DNA of 64,000 nucleotides from Mesorhizobium ciceri biovar biserrulae WSM1271 (GCF_000185905.1 NC_014923.1:2875501-2939500), one strand, 5' to 3'; shown: positions 24,957 through 33,565, numbered from the stretch's first letter. Numbers and translations are program-made. Notes: generated by a model not told the origin, from the sequence alone.

Positions 24957-26927
24957 CTAAAACAGCGCCCTCTCCAGCGGCCCCGCCAGCGTCTCGGCAA
25001 AGCCCGTCGCCAGATGGTGCCTGTCACGAAACGCCAGCTGGCCTGATATGACGACGTGGCAGGTGGTCGGGCCGCAGAATTGGTTGGTGAGGTCGATGTA
25101 GCGGGTGTCGGGCACGCTGGTCACCACGGCGCGCTCGGTGGCGGCGGTGCTGTCGTTGGCGGCTTCGGCCCTTGGCGTGTCGCAGTGCGGCGAGGGTGCC
25201 TCGCGCCACCACAGGGTGCGCGCCACGCAGGAGCCGGCGAAGCTGGCGTTGATCGGCGTGTCGCGGATGACTGCCGTCTCGACACCGGCCCGGCTGAAGG
25301 CCTGCAAGGTCGAGCGCAGGCCGGCCTGCCAGCGCGCTACTTCGGCGGTGCGTTCGGCGGCGGGCAGATCGCGGGTCAGATTGCCGATGGAAAATTCGGA
25401 GATCACCACCAGGCGCGGCTTGCGGCGGATGATCTCCGATATGGCCTGCTCGCGCCAGGCGTCGCATTCGGTGTAGTCGCGCTTCAGCACCGTGTTGAAG
25501 GTGGAGAGCCGCGAGGCGCGGCACGATGATTTGAGGTAGGTGACCACCTTGGTGTGGTTGCGCCTGGCTGCTTCGATCAGCGGCGTCGACCAGTGGTCGG
25601 CGTGCGAATCGCCAAACAGCACGATGGTGCGGGTGGCATCGGCCGGGCCGAATGTGCAGGGTTTCGGCGTCACCGTTTGGAAGTCGGCCAGGCAGTTCTT
25701 GTCGACGGCCCGCGCGATGGAAGGTCTTTCGGCCGCCTGCTCGATGCCGCGCTGCTCGGGACCGATGTTGCGCGTGGCCAGATGCGCATTGGCGTAGGCG
25801 ACCGCCACGCCGGCACCGGTCAGCGCCAGCGCGGGTGCGAGCGCGCGAGCGCCCACCGTCAGCCAGGCGCCGCGTCGTGCCGGGTTCTCGATGAGGTGAT
25901 AGGTGAGCACCGACAGCGCCAGCGCCAGCACGCCGCAGCCCAGCCGCTGCGGCACCGTAAGATCGGGCGTCAGCATCCCGGCGTAGACGATGACCGGCCA
26001 GTGCCAGAGATAGAGCGAATAGGAGAGCGTGCCGATCCATTGCAAGAGCGGCAGCGACAAAGCGGTGGCCGGGCCAAGGACGTGCCGGTCGGTCCGCCCG
26101 TTGGTCTGTTCCCCGCAGCCGCCGCTCAGCAGCACCAGCACGGTGCCGGCAACCGGCAGCAGTGCGTACCAGCCGGGGAAGGGCAGGTCCTCGCTCAACA
26201 GGCGATAGGCCGTCGCAATCAGCGCCAGGCCGAGCCAGCCAAGGGCTGGCCGCAGCCAGATGCGGTGCTGCAGCAAAGCCATGGGGACCAGCGTCGCCAG
26301 GCCGCCGGCAGCGAACTCCCAGGCGCGCAGCGGCGAGAAATAGAAGGCCCAGGCCGGCGCCGCGCTGGTCAGCCACAGGCAGGCGGCGAAGGAGGCGAGG
26401 CCGACCACGCCGATCATGGCTGCGGCCGTTCGCCGGCCCGGCCGCAGCCAGGCGGCCAGCAGAAGCAGCGCCGGCCAGGCGAGATAGAACTGCTCCTCCA
26501 CCGACAGCGACCAGAAGTGGATGAAGGGATTGCTGGTGGCGTCGGCGGCGAAATAGTCGAACGACCAGCGCAGCAGCCACAGATTGATGGCATAGGCGGA
26601 GGCAAACATGGCGCCGCGCGAATAGAGCGCCTGCTCCTGTGGCGCCAGGATGAAGTAGCCGGCGGCCAGCGTGACCAGGATGACGAACAAAGCTGCCGGC
26701 AGGAGCCGCCGCGCGCGCCTGGCATAGAAGCGCCAGAGGTCGAGCCGGCCGGTCTCGCCGATCTCCTGCATGAGGTGGGTCGATATCAGCCAGCCCGAGA
26801 TGACGAAGAAGATGTCGACGCCGGCAAAGCCGCCGGGGAGCGCGGTGAGGCCGAAATGGTAGGCGACGACGCCGCCGACGGCGAGCGCGCGCAATCCTTG
26901 TATGTCCGGCCGGAACGATGCTGCCAC
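24957..26927 (-). CDS. OafA/YrhL-type acyltransferase with C-terminal SGNH domain
   Basis: A 656-aa membrane acyltransferase. Residues about 1-360 form the acyltransferase-3 domain with ten or more hydrophobic segments and the motifs FRPDIQGLRALAV, VDIFFVISGWLIS and FWSLSVEEQFYL. The last 250 residues form a periplasmic SGNH domain: IVLFGDSHADHWS (catalytic Ser) and DRHHLATGFAETL (Asp-x-x-His). Such proteins O-acetylate surface polysaccharides. GTG 26927 is chosen for its GGGAG site; TTG 26945 is possible. It is near, but not within, the polysaccharide cluster. GC is back to the genome level here. Confidence 0.9.
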   Translation of the reverse strand: MAASFRPDIQGLRALAVGGVVAYHFGLTALPGGFAGVDIFFVISGWLISTHLMQEIGETGRLDLWRFYARRARRLLPAALFVILVTLAAGYFILAPQEQALYSRGAMFASAYAINLWLLRWSFDYFAADATSNPFIHFWSLSVEEQFYLAWPALLLLAAWLRPGRRTAAAMIGVVGLASFAACLWLTSAAPAWAFYFSPLRAWEFAAGGLATLVPMALLQHRIWLRPALGWLGLALIATAYRLLSEDLPFPGWYALLPVAGTVLVLLSGGCGEQTNGRTDRHVLGPATALSLPLLQWIGTLSYSLYLWHWPVIVYAGMLTPDLTVPQRLGCGVLALALSVLTYHLIENPARRGAWLTVGARALAPALALTGAGVAVAYANAHLATRNIGPEQRGIEQAAERPSIARAVDKNCLADFQTVTPKPCTFGPADATRTIVLFGDSHADHWSTPLIEAARRNHTKVVTYLKSSCRASRLSTFNTVLKRDYTECDAWREQAISEIIRRKPRLVVISEFSIGNLTRDLPAAERTAEVARWQAGLRSTLQAFSRAGVETAVIRDTPINASFAGSCVARTLWWREAPSPHCDTPRAEAANDSTAATERAVVTSVPDTRYIDLTNQFCGPTTCHVVISGQLAFRDRHHLATGFAETLAGPLERALF

Positions 26928-27099
26928 GACGGCTCCCTCGTGCAAGCCCAGCCCCTGTGCAATGTCGGCGGTGCAGGCCGATATCGCAATGCAACAAATT
27001 TATCGCAGTGCAACATGGCAGAAATGGGGAGATGGGCCGGGTGCCGGCCGGGCCCGATCCTTGCGTGGCTGGCTTGTCTGCACACCTGCGGCAGACGCA

Positions 27100-27123
27100 A
27101 AACAGCCCCGCGCGGGGCTGTTT
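27100..27123. terminator. Rho-independent terminator
   Basis: AAACAGCCCC and GGGGCTGTTT form a perfect 10-base stem with a 4-base loop, followed by T-rich sequence on both strands. It lies just downstream of the small secreted protein gene at 27145-27438 and ends that transcript. Confidence 0.8.
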
Positions 27124-27144
27124 CTCATTCGGGTTGCTGGACTG

Positions 27145-27438
27145 CTACTTGCTGCCGCCGTTCGCTTTCACGCTGCTGCAGAATTCGGGATGGCTGTTGG
27201 CCGCAGTGGCGTCCTTCGCCTCGTCCTCGCAGGCCTTCATCATCGCGGTCTGGTCGTCCGGCGTAAGGGCCTTCCAGGCTTTCACGAAGTCGTCGTTGCT
27301 GACCATCGTCTTCATGCTGCTATCGGTGTAGAAGGGCTGCATCTTGGCTGGATCGTCGAGAGCCGACGTTTTGGCAAACGCCGCGCCGCCGACCATCGAA
27401 AGTGCCATGGCGCCCAAGCAGATCATCTTGATGTTCAT
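27145..27438 (-). CDS. Small secreted protein of unknown function
   Basis: A 97-aa exported protein. MNIKMICLGAMALSMVGGAA followed by FAK is a clear signal peptide with an AFA-K cleavage site. The mature part is helical with two Cys (MKACEDEA and PEFCSSV) that may form a disulphide. No family was recognised. ATG 27438 has CAGGAGAG 6 bases upstream, and a strong terminator follows the gene, so it is a single-gene transcript. Confidence 0.8.
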   Translation of the reverse strand: MNIKMICLGAMALSMVGGAAFAKTSALDDPAKMQPFYTDSSMKTMVSNDDFVKAWKALTPDDQTAMMKACEDEAKDATAANSHPEFCSSVKANGGSK

Positions 27439-27600
27439 GGGTACTCTCCTGTTGTTTTGGGATCGTCGAAGCAACGATCCATTGGAAAACGACAGGTTTG
27501 GGTGAAAGTTCCGGCATTTTTTGCGCAGAAAAGCCGAAACGAGGAAAAATATAGCCGAAAAACTTGAAACTTTCCCCGATTTTTCCCGTAGGAGGCGAGT

Positions 27601-28347
27601 TTATCGGGTCTCTCGTGCGAGACTGACCACCAGTCGATCGACGCTGGGGTCGTCGAGGCTGACGATATGGGCCATCTGCAGCGCCCGCTTCATGCTGACC
27701 CTGGTGACGTCCTGCCGCATGATGACCGGCACAAAGGCCGGCCCCGATCCTGTGAGGACGATCGCCCTGCCGACCAGAACCGGTTCGGAGATGGGAGCCC
27801 ACTGTACGGTCATGATCGAGGGCTCGCTTGTCTGGCGGCGGTTGATGCCTGTGAAATAGATCCAGTTCAGGCGCGAGATCGCTACGCCGTAGTGGTTGCC
27901 GGGCATTCTGGCGCCACCCTGGCCATCGCCCGGGGCCCACCGCGTCACCCGCCTGAAGGTGACCAGCTCGGCCTCACGTCGCAGGAAGGTGACCGAGCGC
28001 ATCAGAAGGTCGGGGCGGCCGGGAACCGAAAAATAGGTGAAATAAGTGCCGCCGGCGATGGCGGGCGACGGCGGCCGCACCATGTTTTCGTACAGTGCCT
28101 CGCGCAGCGATGCGTTGCCGTCGCCGTTGGCTGCGGGAACAGCCGGCTCGCGATACAGCTCGTTTTCGTCGATCTTGAAATAATCGCAGATCAGCCTGGC
28201 GGTGGTTTTGTTGGGCACCGCCTTGCCTTGCAGATAGCGCTCGAACTGGGTGCGATTGATGCCAAGCTCACGGCACACCGCGCTGACGGAAGCGTGGCGC
28301 TGGACCAGCCGCCTGAGATTGGCGGCGAGATTCTCGCGAATTGGCAC
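27601..28347 (-). CDS. XRE family transcriptional regulator
   Basis: A 248-aa regulator. Residues about 3-60 are a helix-turn-helix: NLAANLRRLVQRHASVSAVC then RELGINRTQFERYLQGKAVP. The C-terminal 170 residues are a strand-rich domain (GGTYFTYFSVPGRPD, NHYGVAISRLNWIYFTG) of a type often seen behind rhizobial XRE domains; the ligand is unknown. GTG 28347 with GGGGAG 5 bases upstream is the best start; the frame extends to 28443 without homology. It stands alone. Confidence 0.82.
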   Translation of the reverse strand: MPIRENLAANLRRLVQRHASVSAVCRELGINRTQFERYLQGKAVPNKTTARLICDYFKIDENELYREPAVPAANGDGNASLREALYENMVRPPSPAIAGGTYFTYFSVPGRPDLLMRSVTFLRREAELVTFRRVTRWAPGDGQGGARMPGNHYGVAISRLNWIYFTGINRRQTSEPSIMTVQWAPISEPVLVGRAIVLTGSGPAFVPVIMRQDVTRVSMKRALQMAHIVSLDDPSVDRLVVSLARETR

Positions 28348-28563
28348 GACATCTCCCCGACAGACGTACGGACCAGCATTCAAGCGATAGCTTATATACA
28401 CTTGCATGCCGTGGCGCTGGCGCGAAGATGGACCTTTGGCCAATAGGCAACGATCCCGTAGAGCGTAGGCTGTACGATTCTGACAGTCCGGCTATGCAAG
28501 CCGCGTAAATGGGCGTATTTCGGTGGCAAGAGCGACCTCGGATCGGCCTCTCGACATCCTGTA

Positions 28564-28881
28564 ATGGAGGGCGGTTTGGATCATACCGGCCTGGTCGAGC
28601 TTCTGGACTACACGCAGGCGCAATTGACGAAGATCCGCCAGGCGGTCGCGTCAAGCGATCACGCCGGTGCCATGTTCACCATTGATTGCCTTGTCGGAGC
28701 GGCGGCCGAGCAGACGAAGTGCAAGCTTGCAAGCCTGGAGCATGCCGGCTTGCCGATCAGCAAGGATGGGCCGATCGGCAGGGATGGGCCGATCGGCAGG
28801 GATGGGCCCATAGAAGGCGGTGCGGCACCGCCCGGCAAAGCGACATCGGGCAAGCCGGATGCCGGCAGCAGCCGCTCCTGA
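28564..28881 (+). CDS. Hypothetical protein with DGPIGR tandem repeats
   Basis: A 105-aa protein. The first 60 residues are helical (GLVELLDYTQAQLTKIRQAV), followed by a low-complexity tail built on DGPIGR hexapeptides and a Gly/Ser/Pro-rich end. The tail is encoded by an exact 18-bp tandem repeat at 28755-28808. A TTG at 28576 preceded by GGAGGG may be the true start rather than ATG 28564. It converges with the Crp/Fnr gene, the stops being adjacent. Function unknown. Confidence 0.6.
   Translation: MEGGLDHTGLVELLDYTQAQLTKIRQAVASSDHAGAMFTIDCLVGAAAEQTKCKLASLEHAGLPISKDGPIGRDGPIGRDGPIEGGAAPPGKATSGKPDAGSSRS
28755..28808. repeat. 18-bp tandem repeat, three units
   Basis: Units of the form GATCGGCAGGGATGGGCC repeat three times head to tail (the first with two changes). 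They lie in frame within the 28564 gene and encode the repeated DGPIGR peptide. In-frame repeats of this size can change copy number between strains without breaking the frame. Confidence 0.85.
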
Positions 28882-29643
28882 TCAGGCCGCGCCGATCTCG
28901 CCGATCAGCCTTGCATATTCGGCCTCGGCTTCGCCGTAACTGCCATTGGCGAGTTCCAGCAGCCCGGCGCGGTCGCGAATGACGATCTCGCCCCGTCTCG
29001 AGCGAATCAACGTGCGGCCTTCGAGCAATTGAAGCGCGACGGTGACGCCTGGCCGCCTGACACCAAGCATGATGGCCAGGAATTCGTGGGTGATGGCGAG
29101 ATGTTCGCCGGGCACCCGGTCGTCGCACATGAGCAGCCATCGCGCCAGCCGCTCCTCGAGCTTCAGCCGCGCGTTGACGAGCGCGGTGCAGCCGGCCTGG
29201 GTTTGTAGTGCGTTGACGAAGCGCAGCAGGAACATGCGCAAGGTCGTACTTGCCTCCAAAGCTGCCTTGAAAGCGCCGGCTTCGATGCGGATCGCTTCGC
29301 CTTCGAGTTGGACAAAACAGGCATGCGGCGCACGGTCGTCGCCCATCACCAGGGAGTATCCCGTCATGCCTTCGAAGCCGATGAAGCCCACTTCGGCCTC
29401 TTGGCCGCTTGCCGTGCTGGCGACCACCGAACCAATGCCCTGTTCGATGAAGTAGACGGCCTCGATCGGAACATTCGGGGTCACCAGCATCATGCGCAAT
29501 GGCAAATCGCAGCGCTGCATGTGCGGCTCGAGCAACGCCAGATCATCCGCAGGCATGCGCCGCAGCAGTTGGTTTCGGTACGGATGGTTCCCGTCGGGAT
29601 AGGGTTTTTTGTCGGGATCAGAGTTTTTGTTGGGATCAGACAT
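28882..29643 (-). CDS. Crp/Fnr family transcriptional regulator
   Basis: A 253-aa regulator. After a repetitive, acidic Asp/Pro/Lys-rich N-terminus (SDPNKNSDPDKKPYPDG) comes a cyclic-nucleotide-binding-like beta roll (VYFIEQGIGSVVASTASGQE, VGFIGFEGM), a dimer helix (ARLKLEERLARWLLMCDDRV) and a Crp-type winged helix (ITHEFLAIMLGVRRPGVTVA). The Cys cluster of Fnr is absent, so it is not an Fe-S oxygen sensor. The GVRRPGVT recognition helix is typical of rhizobial regulators with few known targets. ATG 29643 is chosen; ATG 29676 is possible. Confidence 0.88.
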   Translation of the reverse strand: MSDPNKNSDPDKKPYPDGNHPYRNQLLRRMPADDLALLEPHMQRCDLPLRMMLVTPNVPIEAVYFIEQGIGSVVASTASGQEAEVGFIGFEGMTGYSLVMGDDRAPHACFVQLEGEAIRIEAGAFKAALEASTTLRMFLLRFVNALQTQAGCTALVNARLKLEERLARWLLMCDDRVPGEHLAITHEFLAIMLGVRRPGVTVALQLLEGRTLIRSRRGEIVIRDRAGLLELANGSYGEAEAEYARLIGEIGAA

Positions 29644-30053
29644 GGCGTGGCCCAATGCAGGGCAAGAGCCATCCAATCTCCCAGCCGTCCGTGCCCGTAA
29701 AAACGTGAGGACGATGGCCTATGTATAGGGGCTCTGAACGCAGAAAGATATTAATGCGATATGAAATTCGAAGCACGGCGCCCCCCAACGCCTGTTCGCA
29801 TATGAAAAGATCGGCCTGAATGTTAGTGTCGGAAACGTACCAAACGCCATTTGGTACAAAACCGACATATTTCATGAGAGCGCCGGATCACGCCGATAAA
29901 ATCCGCTGGCCAATGAAAAGCGCCATGTCGCGCTGGGCCTGGGGACCATTCGAAGAAGGGGGAGGACCGGGGGGAGAATTGTACGATACTTACTGTGATG
30001 AGGCCGATGTTGACTCTTGCTCAGCCCGATTTCATTTTTTGACCCACAGCGTC
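29644..30053. other. Intergenic stretch without a supported gene
   Basis: A 410-base gap upstream of the Crp/Fnr gene. It includes a lower-GC part (29720-29880, with ACGTACCAAACGCCATTTGG) that may carry the regulator promoter. Short frames in both strands lack ribosome-binding sites and family features. It ends at the palindromic repeat starting at 30054. Confidence 0.5.
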
Positions 30054-30154
30054 TAAAGCGCATCGCGTTTGATCGGATTTATGCGATGCGCTTTAGGGTC
30101 TTTGTTTATGCATGTCGTTCTCCCAAAGCCGAGGTCACTTTTGGACGACATGCA
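30054..30154. repeat. Double-palindrome intergenic repeat (family A)
   Basis: Two hairpins in tandem. The first has perfect arms TAAAGCGCATCGC (30054-30066) and GCGATGCGCTTTA (30083-30095). The second has arms TGCATGTCGT (30109-30118) and ACGACATGCA (30145-30154) with inner CCCAAA/TTTTGG pairing. A second, diverged copy of the same two-hairpin unit is at 54770-54868. It lies just upstream of a small two-gene operon. Confidence 0.8.
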
Positions 30155-30188
30155 TCAAAAGTGGCCGCTGCTCCGAAAGGGGCTTCTT

Positions 30189-30404
30189 ATGTCGAGCCTT
30201 CGTAAGCGCAATCCCGGTCTCCATCCTTCCGATCTGCAACTGTGCCAGCGCGTCTTCGATCGGGTCTGCCTGGAGCGCAAATTTGATCGCATGTCGGGGG
30301 AGTCGGACGTGCAGCTTCTGGCAGCCACGGTGTTTTCGCTGTTCCAGAATGGCTGCCGCAATGAAGGCGAGTTGCTTGAGAGTTTCAGGCGGACCCGCCA
30401 ATGA
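30189..30404 (+). CDS. Small hypothetical protein, operon gene 1
   Basis: A 71-aa helical protein (GLHPSDLQLCQRVFDRVCLE, then VQLLAATVFSLFQNGC). No motif was recognised; the layout of two amphipathic helices with conserved-looking Cys resembles small rhizobial proteins of unknown role. ATG 30189 has AAAGGGG 6 bases upstream. It overlaps the next gene by ATGA, so the two are co-translated. Confidence 0.65.
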   Translation: MSSLRKRNPGLHPSDLQLCQRVFDRVCLERKFDRMSGESDVQLLAATVFSLFQNGCRNEGELLESFRRTRQ

Positions 30405-30607
30405 CCAAGGCCAGGATCACGTCCGCGGCACCGGCCGAAAACGAACCTTACGACGCTGCGGTCTTCGCCCGGAAATACGGCATGTCGCGGAAGGCCGCGG
30501 AGGTCGTGCTGTCCGCGAATGGACCGTCCAGAACAGCCTGTGACGCTGCCGCCCGCTCTTTTATGGAAGCGGTTGCCCGCAGAGCGAAGAGCAGCCATAA
30601 ACACTGA
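30401..30607 (+). CDS. Small hypothetical protein, operon gene 2
   Basis: A 68-aa basic protein. The centre (AVFARKYGMSRKAAEVVLSA) resembles a short helix-turn-helix, so DNA binding is possible, but the length is at the lower limit. It is coupled to the 71-aa gene before it by the ATGA overlap. Function unknown. Confidence 0.65.
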   Translation: MTKARITSAAPAENEPYDAAVFARKYGMSRKAAEVVLSANGPSRTACDAAARSFMEAVARRAKSSHKH

Positions 30608-30687
30608 TGCTGCGCCTTGAGCGACTGCCGTCTCGCCGCCGACCCGCGGGCGCGTCCAATGCTACCTTCATCGAACACCGCGAGGCG

Positions 30688-30807
30688 TCAGCCTGCCGGG
30701 CCTGTCGGGCCGATCGGACCGGTCACTCCTGAAGTGGCTTGCTGCGCCGTCACGGCGGAGAGTTTCTGCCGTTTGAGCAGCATCGGCTTTTCATAGATCT
30801 TCTTCAT
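30688..30807 (-). CDS. Putative RiPP precursor peptide with lasso-type leader and collagen-like tail
   Basis: A 39-aa peptide. The leader MKKIYEKPMLLKRQKLSAVT has the Tyr-x2-Pro-x-Leu ... Thr pattern recognised by RiPP recognition elements in lasso systems. The tail after VTA is QQATSGVTGPIGPTGPAG, a Gly-Pro-x collagen-like run without Asp or Glu, so it cannot form a normal lasso macrolactam. ATG 30807 has GGGAGG 9 bases upstream. It lies 110 bp downstream of the 2-hydroxyacid dehydrogenase gene on the same strand. Three more genes with this leader are in the window. No maturation enzymes are near. Confidence 0.72.
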   Translation of the reverse strand: MKKIYEKPMLLKRQKLSAVTAQQATSGVTGPIGPTGPAG

Positions 30808-30916
30808 GGTCACGGCCTCCCTCCGCAAAGTTCGATTGCGGCAGCGTCATCGCCGGCCGCGCTCCTGTCAAGCGGACCTGGTCGAGGGCCGGCCAACCCG
30901 AACGAAAATCCACGCC

Positions 30917-31948
30917 TCAATTCCTGTCGGCCGGCTTGGAACGCATGCGCGAAACCGTCTCGCGCTCGGCGCGTTTGGAGCGCAGCGGCGGCAGGTCGCG
31001 GTCGATCAGGTCCATGTCCTCCAGCACCATATCGCCCATGCGCTTGAAGGCGATGTCGAGCGCGCCGGCGCGGTGAGCCGAGCGCAGGAAGCCGGGCAGG
31101 GCGCGCACCGGATGGTCCCGCGCCAGCGGTTCTTCGGGAAAAACGTCGCTGGCGGCGACGATGTGGCCGCTCTTAACCGCCGCCATCAGCGCCGGGAAGT
31201 CCACCACGCCGGCGCGGCTGAGCAGGATGAAGGCAGCGCCCTTGCGCATGCCGGCAAAGGCGTCGGCACCGAGAAAACCCTGGTTCTCGCTGGTCACCGA
31301 GGCAACGACGAAGATGAAGTCGCTGGTCGACAGCACCTCGTCGAGGGAGGCCGGCTCGACGCCATTGTCGATGAGGATCGATGGCGGCAGCCACGGATCG
31401 AAGACTTTGGTGCGGGTGCGGAAACCCGACAGCAGCCGGTTGAGCGCCCGGCCGAGATCGCCGAAACCGATGATGCCGACATCGGCGCCAGACAAGAGCC
31501 GCGCCGTCTGGTTGCCGTCGCCGCCCCACAGTTCCTGTCCCTGGCGGAAGGCGAGGTCGGCATCGACGATGCCGCGGGCGAGATTGAGTGCCATCGCAAG
31601 GCCAAGCTCCGCGACCGGCTCGGCGAACACCAGGCCGGTGGTGACGACATGGATGCCGCGCGCGAACAACGTCTCGTAGGGCATGTTGTTGATGAGGTTG
31701 GTCTCGACATTGAAGACGCAGCGCAGCGCCTTCATCCGGTCGAGCGTTTCGGGCGATATGGGCGGCTGGCCGATGATATAACGCACCTCGGCCAGCATGT
31801 CGGCCGGCAGTTTCGCGACGCCGTCAGCGGTCGTCTCGACGATGCGATAGTGCGCCTTGAGCCGCGCCAGCTGCCGGGCTGTGAAGATCAGGTCGAGCGT
31901 GCGTGGTTCAGGCGCACTGATGACCAGCGGCAAGGCGCTGTTGGACAT
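30917..31948 (-). CDS. D-isomer-specific 2-hydroxyacid dehydrogenase family protein
   Basis: A 343-aa NAD(P)-dependent dehydrogenase. The Rossmann motif is ADVGIIGFGDLGRALNRLL (GxGxxG). The expected catalytic set is visible as Arg in LLSRAGVVD, Glu in FPEEPL and His in LRSAHRAGA. Enzymes of this family interconvert 2-keto and D-2-hydroxy acids or act on phosphoglycerate; the substrate is not clear. ATG 31948 is chosen as the first Met before the conserved domain. The two leader-type peptide genes at 30688 and 32202 flank this gene. Confidence 0.87.
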   Translation of the reverse strand: MSNSALPLVISAPEPRTLDLIFTARQLARLKAHYRIVETTADGVAKLPADMLAEVRYIIGQPPISPETLDRMKALRCVFNVETNLINNMPYETLFARGIHVVTTGLVFAEPVAELGLAMALNLARGIVDADLAFRQGQELWGGDGNQTARLLSGADVGIIGFGDLGRALNRLLSGFRTRTKVFDPWLPPSILIDNGVEPASLDEVLSTSDFIFVVASVTSENQGFLGADAFAGMRKGAAFILLSRAGVVDFPALMAAVKSGHIVAASDVFPEEPLARDHPVRALPGFLRSAHRAGALDIAFKRMGDMVLEDMDLIDRDLPPLRSKRAERETVSRMRSKPADRN

Positions 31949-32201
31949 GACTATTCCCTCTGTTCCCCAATGGCCAAAATACCTTGGATGAAACGATTTA
32001 CAACATCGCGCGGCCGAGGAGCGCGCGATTGGCGCTGGGATGAGGTGACCTGTCGGAGCCGATATGTGCCGGCAATGCAACAGTGAAGAATCGTTTGACC
32101 GCGATGGCGTGGATACGACGTAAGAACCAGTAATGGCACAATTGACACGGGGCAGGGAATTGGTTCTGCTGGCGCCGTATCAATTTGGAGGGCACTTTAC
32201 A

Positions 32202-32303
32202 GTGAAGAAATACGAGAAACCAACCTTGCAGAAGCGCGACAGGCTTTCGGGTGTCACGGCCCAGACTGCCCCATCGACACCTCCGCCGGCCGTCAGTGAT
32301 TGA
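32202..32303 (+). CDS. Putative RiPP precursor peptide with lasso-type leader
   Basis: A 33-aa peptide starting at GTG 32202. The leader (KKYEKPTLQKRDRLSGVTA) shares the Tyr-x2-Pro-x-Leu ... Thr pattern with the three other short genes. The tail is Pro-rich (QTAPSTPPPAVSD) and ends in Asp, which is too far from the tail start for a standard 7-9 residue macrolactam. GGAGGG lies 9 bases upstream. It converges with an FAD oxidoreductase gene and is followed by a strong hairpin at 32351. The 31949-32201 gap upstream holds no other gene. Confidence 0.7.
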   Translation: MKKYEKPTLQKRDRLSGVTAQTAPSTPPPAVSD

Positions 32304-32350
32304 TTGGCGTCTGACGCATTCGCCTGACAAGGGCAATCAATAGCGGCAAT

Positions 32351-32380
32351 CGATAGGGCGCGACTGGTCGCGCCCTATCG
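32351..32380. terminator. Strong hairpin between convergent genes
   Basis: CGATAGGGCGCGAC and GTCGCGCCCTATCG are perfect 14-base arms around a 2-base loop. The right arm covers the stop codon of the FAD oxidoreductase gene (32375-32377). It probably terminates both the peptide gene and the oxidoreductase gene. Confidence 0.8.
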
Positions 32381-33565
32381 CATATTGGCCACGGGTGCCC
32401 GCCGTTGTCCCAGATGCCGGACCTTACGGCCGATGATCATCAGCTGGCGCGCGGTGTTGTTGCGCAGGCGCCGCACGCGCCATTCCAGTCCGGTGTCGGC
32501 GGTAATCGACTTGGCATAGTAACTGACCCGCATGCCATCCTCATCGGCAGCCACCTTGACCGGGTCGTCATAGAAGGCGTTGATCTTGTCAGCCGCCATG
32601 CCTGGAGTTTCGAGCCAGCGTGGAATGTGAACCGAATGGAGCTGATCGACATCGGTCATCACGCGGCCGATGCCGACGCCCGGCGTCGGACACGTGGTAC
32701 AGAAAGCATCGCCGATGAAGATGACCCCGTCGCGGCGATGGCCTTGCGTCGTGCTCAGACTGATCTGCCTGACCTCGACAGGACTCGCGACTTCGAAGTT
32801 GCCGCATCGCACGGCTATTTCGGGCATCAATTCGCAGAGCATCTTTTGCGGCTCCTGGCGGAACGCCCGCGTCCACGGCTCGGCCACATTGCGATAGAGG
32901 AACATGTTCGCCCGCATCTTGTCGCCGAGGGGAAAGATGCTGATGTAGGCGATACGGTCGGCGGCCCGCCTGCTGTAGCAGGTGACGGACTGATGACCGA
33001 AATCGCTGGGCGAGATGGCGAGGTCGAATCCCATCGACAGTGAATGCGCCTTCGATTGCTCGATACGCTCGACGCCGACGGCGCGCCGCACCGCCTCGCC
33101 GTGACCGGTTGCCACCACCAGCAGGCGGGCATCGATGACGGTGCCGTCGGCCAGCACAAGCCGCTGCCGGTCCGGTCCAGTCGAGACTTCGGTTACCTTG
33201 CCGACCGTCAGCGGCACTTGCGCAGGCAAGGCGTCGCGCAGGCCATTGATCAGCGCGCCATAGGAGAATGTGAATTCAGCCTTCTTCTCATGCGCGAAGA
33301 ACTGGCCGAGGCGAAAGACATGCGTGTCGGTCGTGGAGGTGACGAGACGCTTGAGTGTCGCATCGAGGCCGAGCTTTTCGAACAGCAGCATCTGGTCCAT
33401 GCCGATCTTCTCGGCCCGGAATTCCTCGTGGTGGACGCGGTGCGGATCGATCAGCGCCACCTTGCGGCCGGCTCGTCCCAACAGAATTGCCAAGGTCGTG
33501 CCGGCCATTCCGGCACCGACGATCGCCACATCGACTTGGGCCGGGCCAGCCTCTGAGATACTCAT
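32375..33565 (-). CDS. FAD-dependent oxidoreductase/monooxygenase
   Basis: A 396-aa flavoprotein of the UbiH/halogenase-like group. VAIVGAGMAGTTLAILLGRA (Gly17, Gly19, Gly22) binds the FAD ADP moiety, VVATGHGEAVRRAVGV is the second conserved segment, and FIGDAFCTTCPTPGVGIGRV is the GD motif contacting the flavin. Such enzymes hydroxylate, epoxidise or halogenate small molecules. The start is ATG 33565; an upstream GTG at 33601 is possible. It sits at the left edge of the polysaccharide cluster, beside a leader-type peptide gene, so its substrate could be a sugar, lipid or peptide. Confidence 0.87.
   Translation of the reverse strand: MSISEAGPAQVDVAIVGAGMAGTTLAILLGRAGRKVALIDPHRVHHEEFRAEKIGMDQMLLFEKLGLDATLKRLVTSTTDTHVFRLGQFFAHEKKAEFTFSYGALINGLRDALPAQVPLTVGKVTEVSTGPDRQRLVLADGTVIDARLLVVATGHGEAVRRAVGVERIEQSKAHSLSMGFDLAISPSDFGHQSVTCYSRRAADRIAYISIFPLGDKMRANMFLYRNVAEPWTRAFRQEPQKMLCELMPEIAVRCGNFEVASPVEVRQISLSTTQGHRRDGVIFIGDAFCTTCPTPGVGIGRVMTDVDQLHSVHIPRWLETPGMAADKINAFYDDPVKVAADEDGMRVSYYAKSITADTGLEWRVRRLRNNTARQLMIIGRKVRHLGQRRAPVANMR

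Noticed and set aside
25554..27266. Plus-strand frame of 570 codons
   Set aside because: Antisense to the acyltransferase; Gln/Arg-rich composition typical of shadows.
28755..28808. CRISPR-like repeats
   Set aside because: The units are directly adjacent without spacers and lie in a coding frame.
31998..32336. Minus-strand frame of 112 codons
   Set aside because: It is antisense to the peptide gene at 32202 and lacks a ribosome-binding site or family features.
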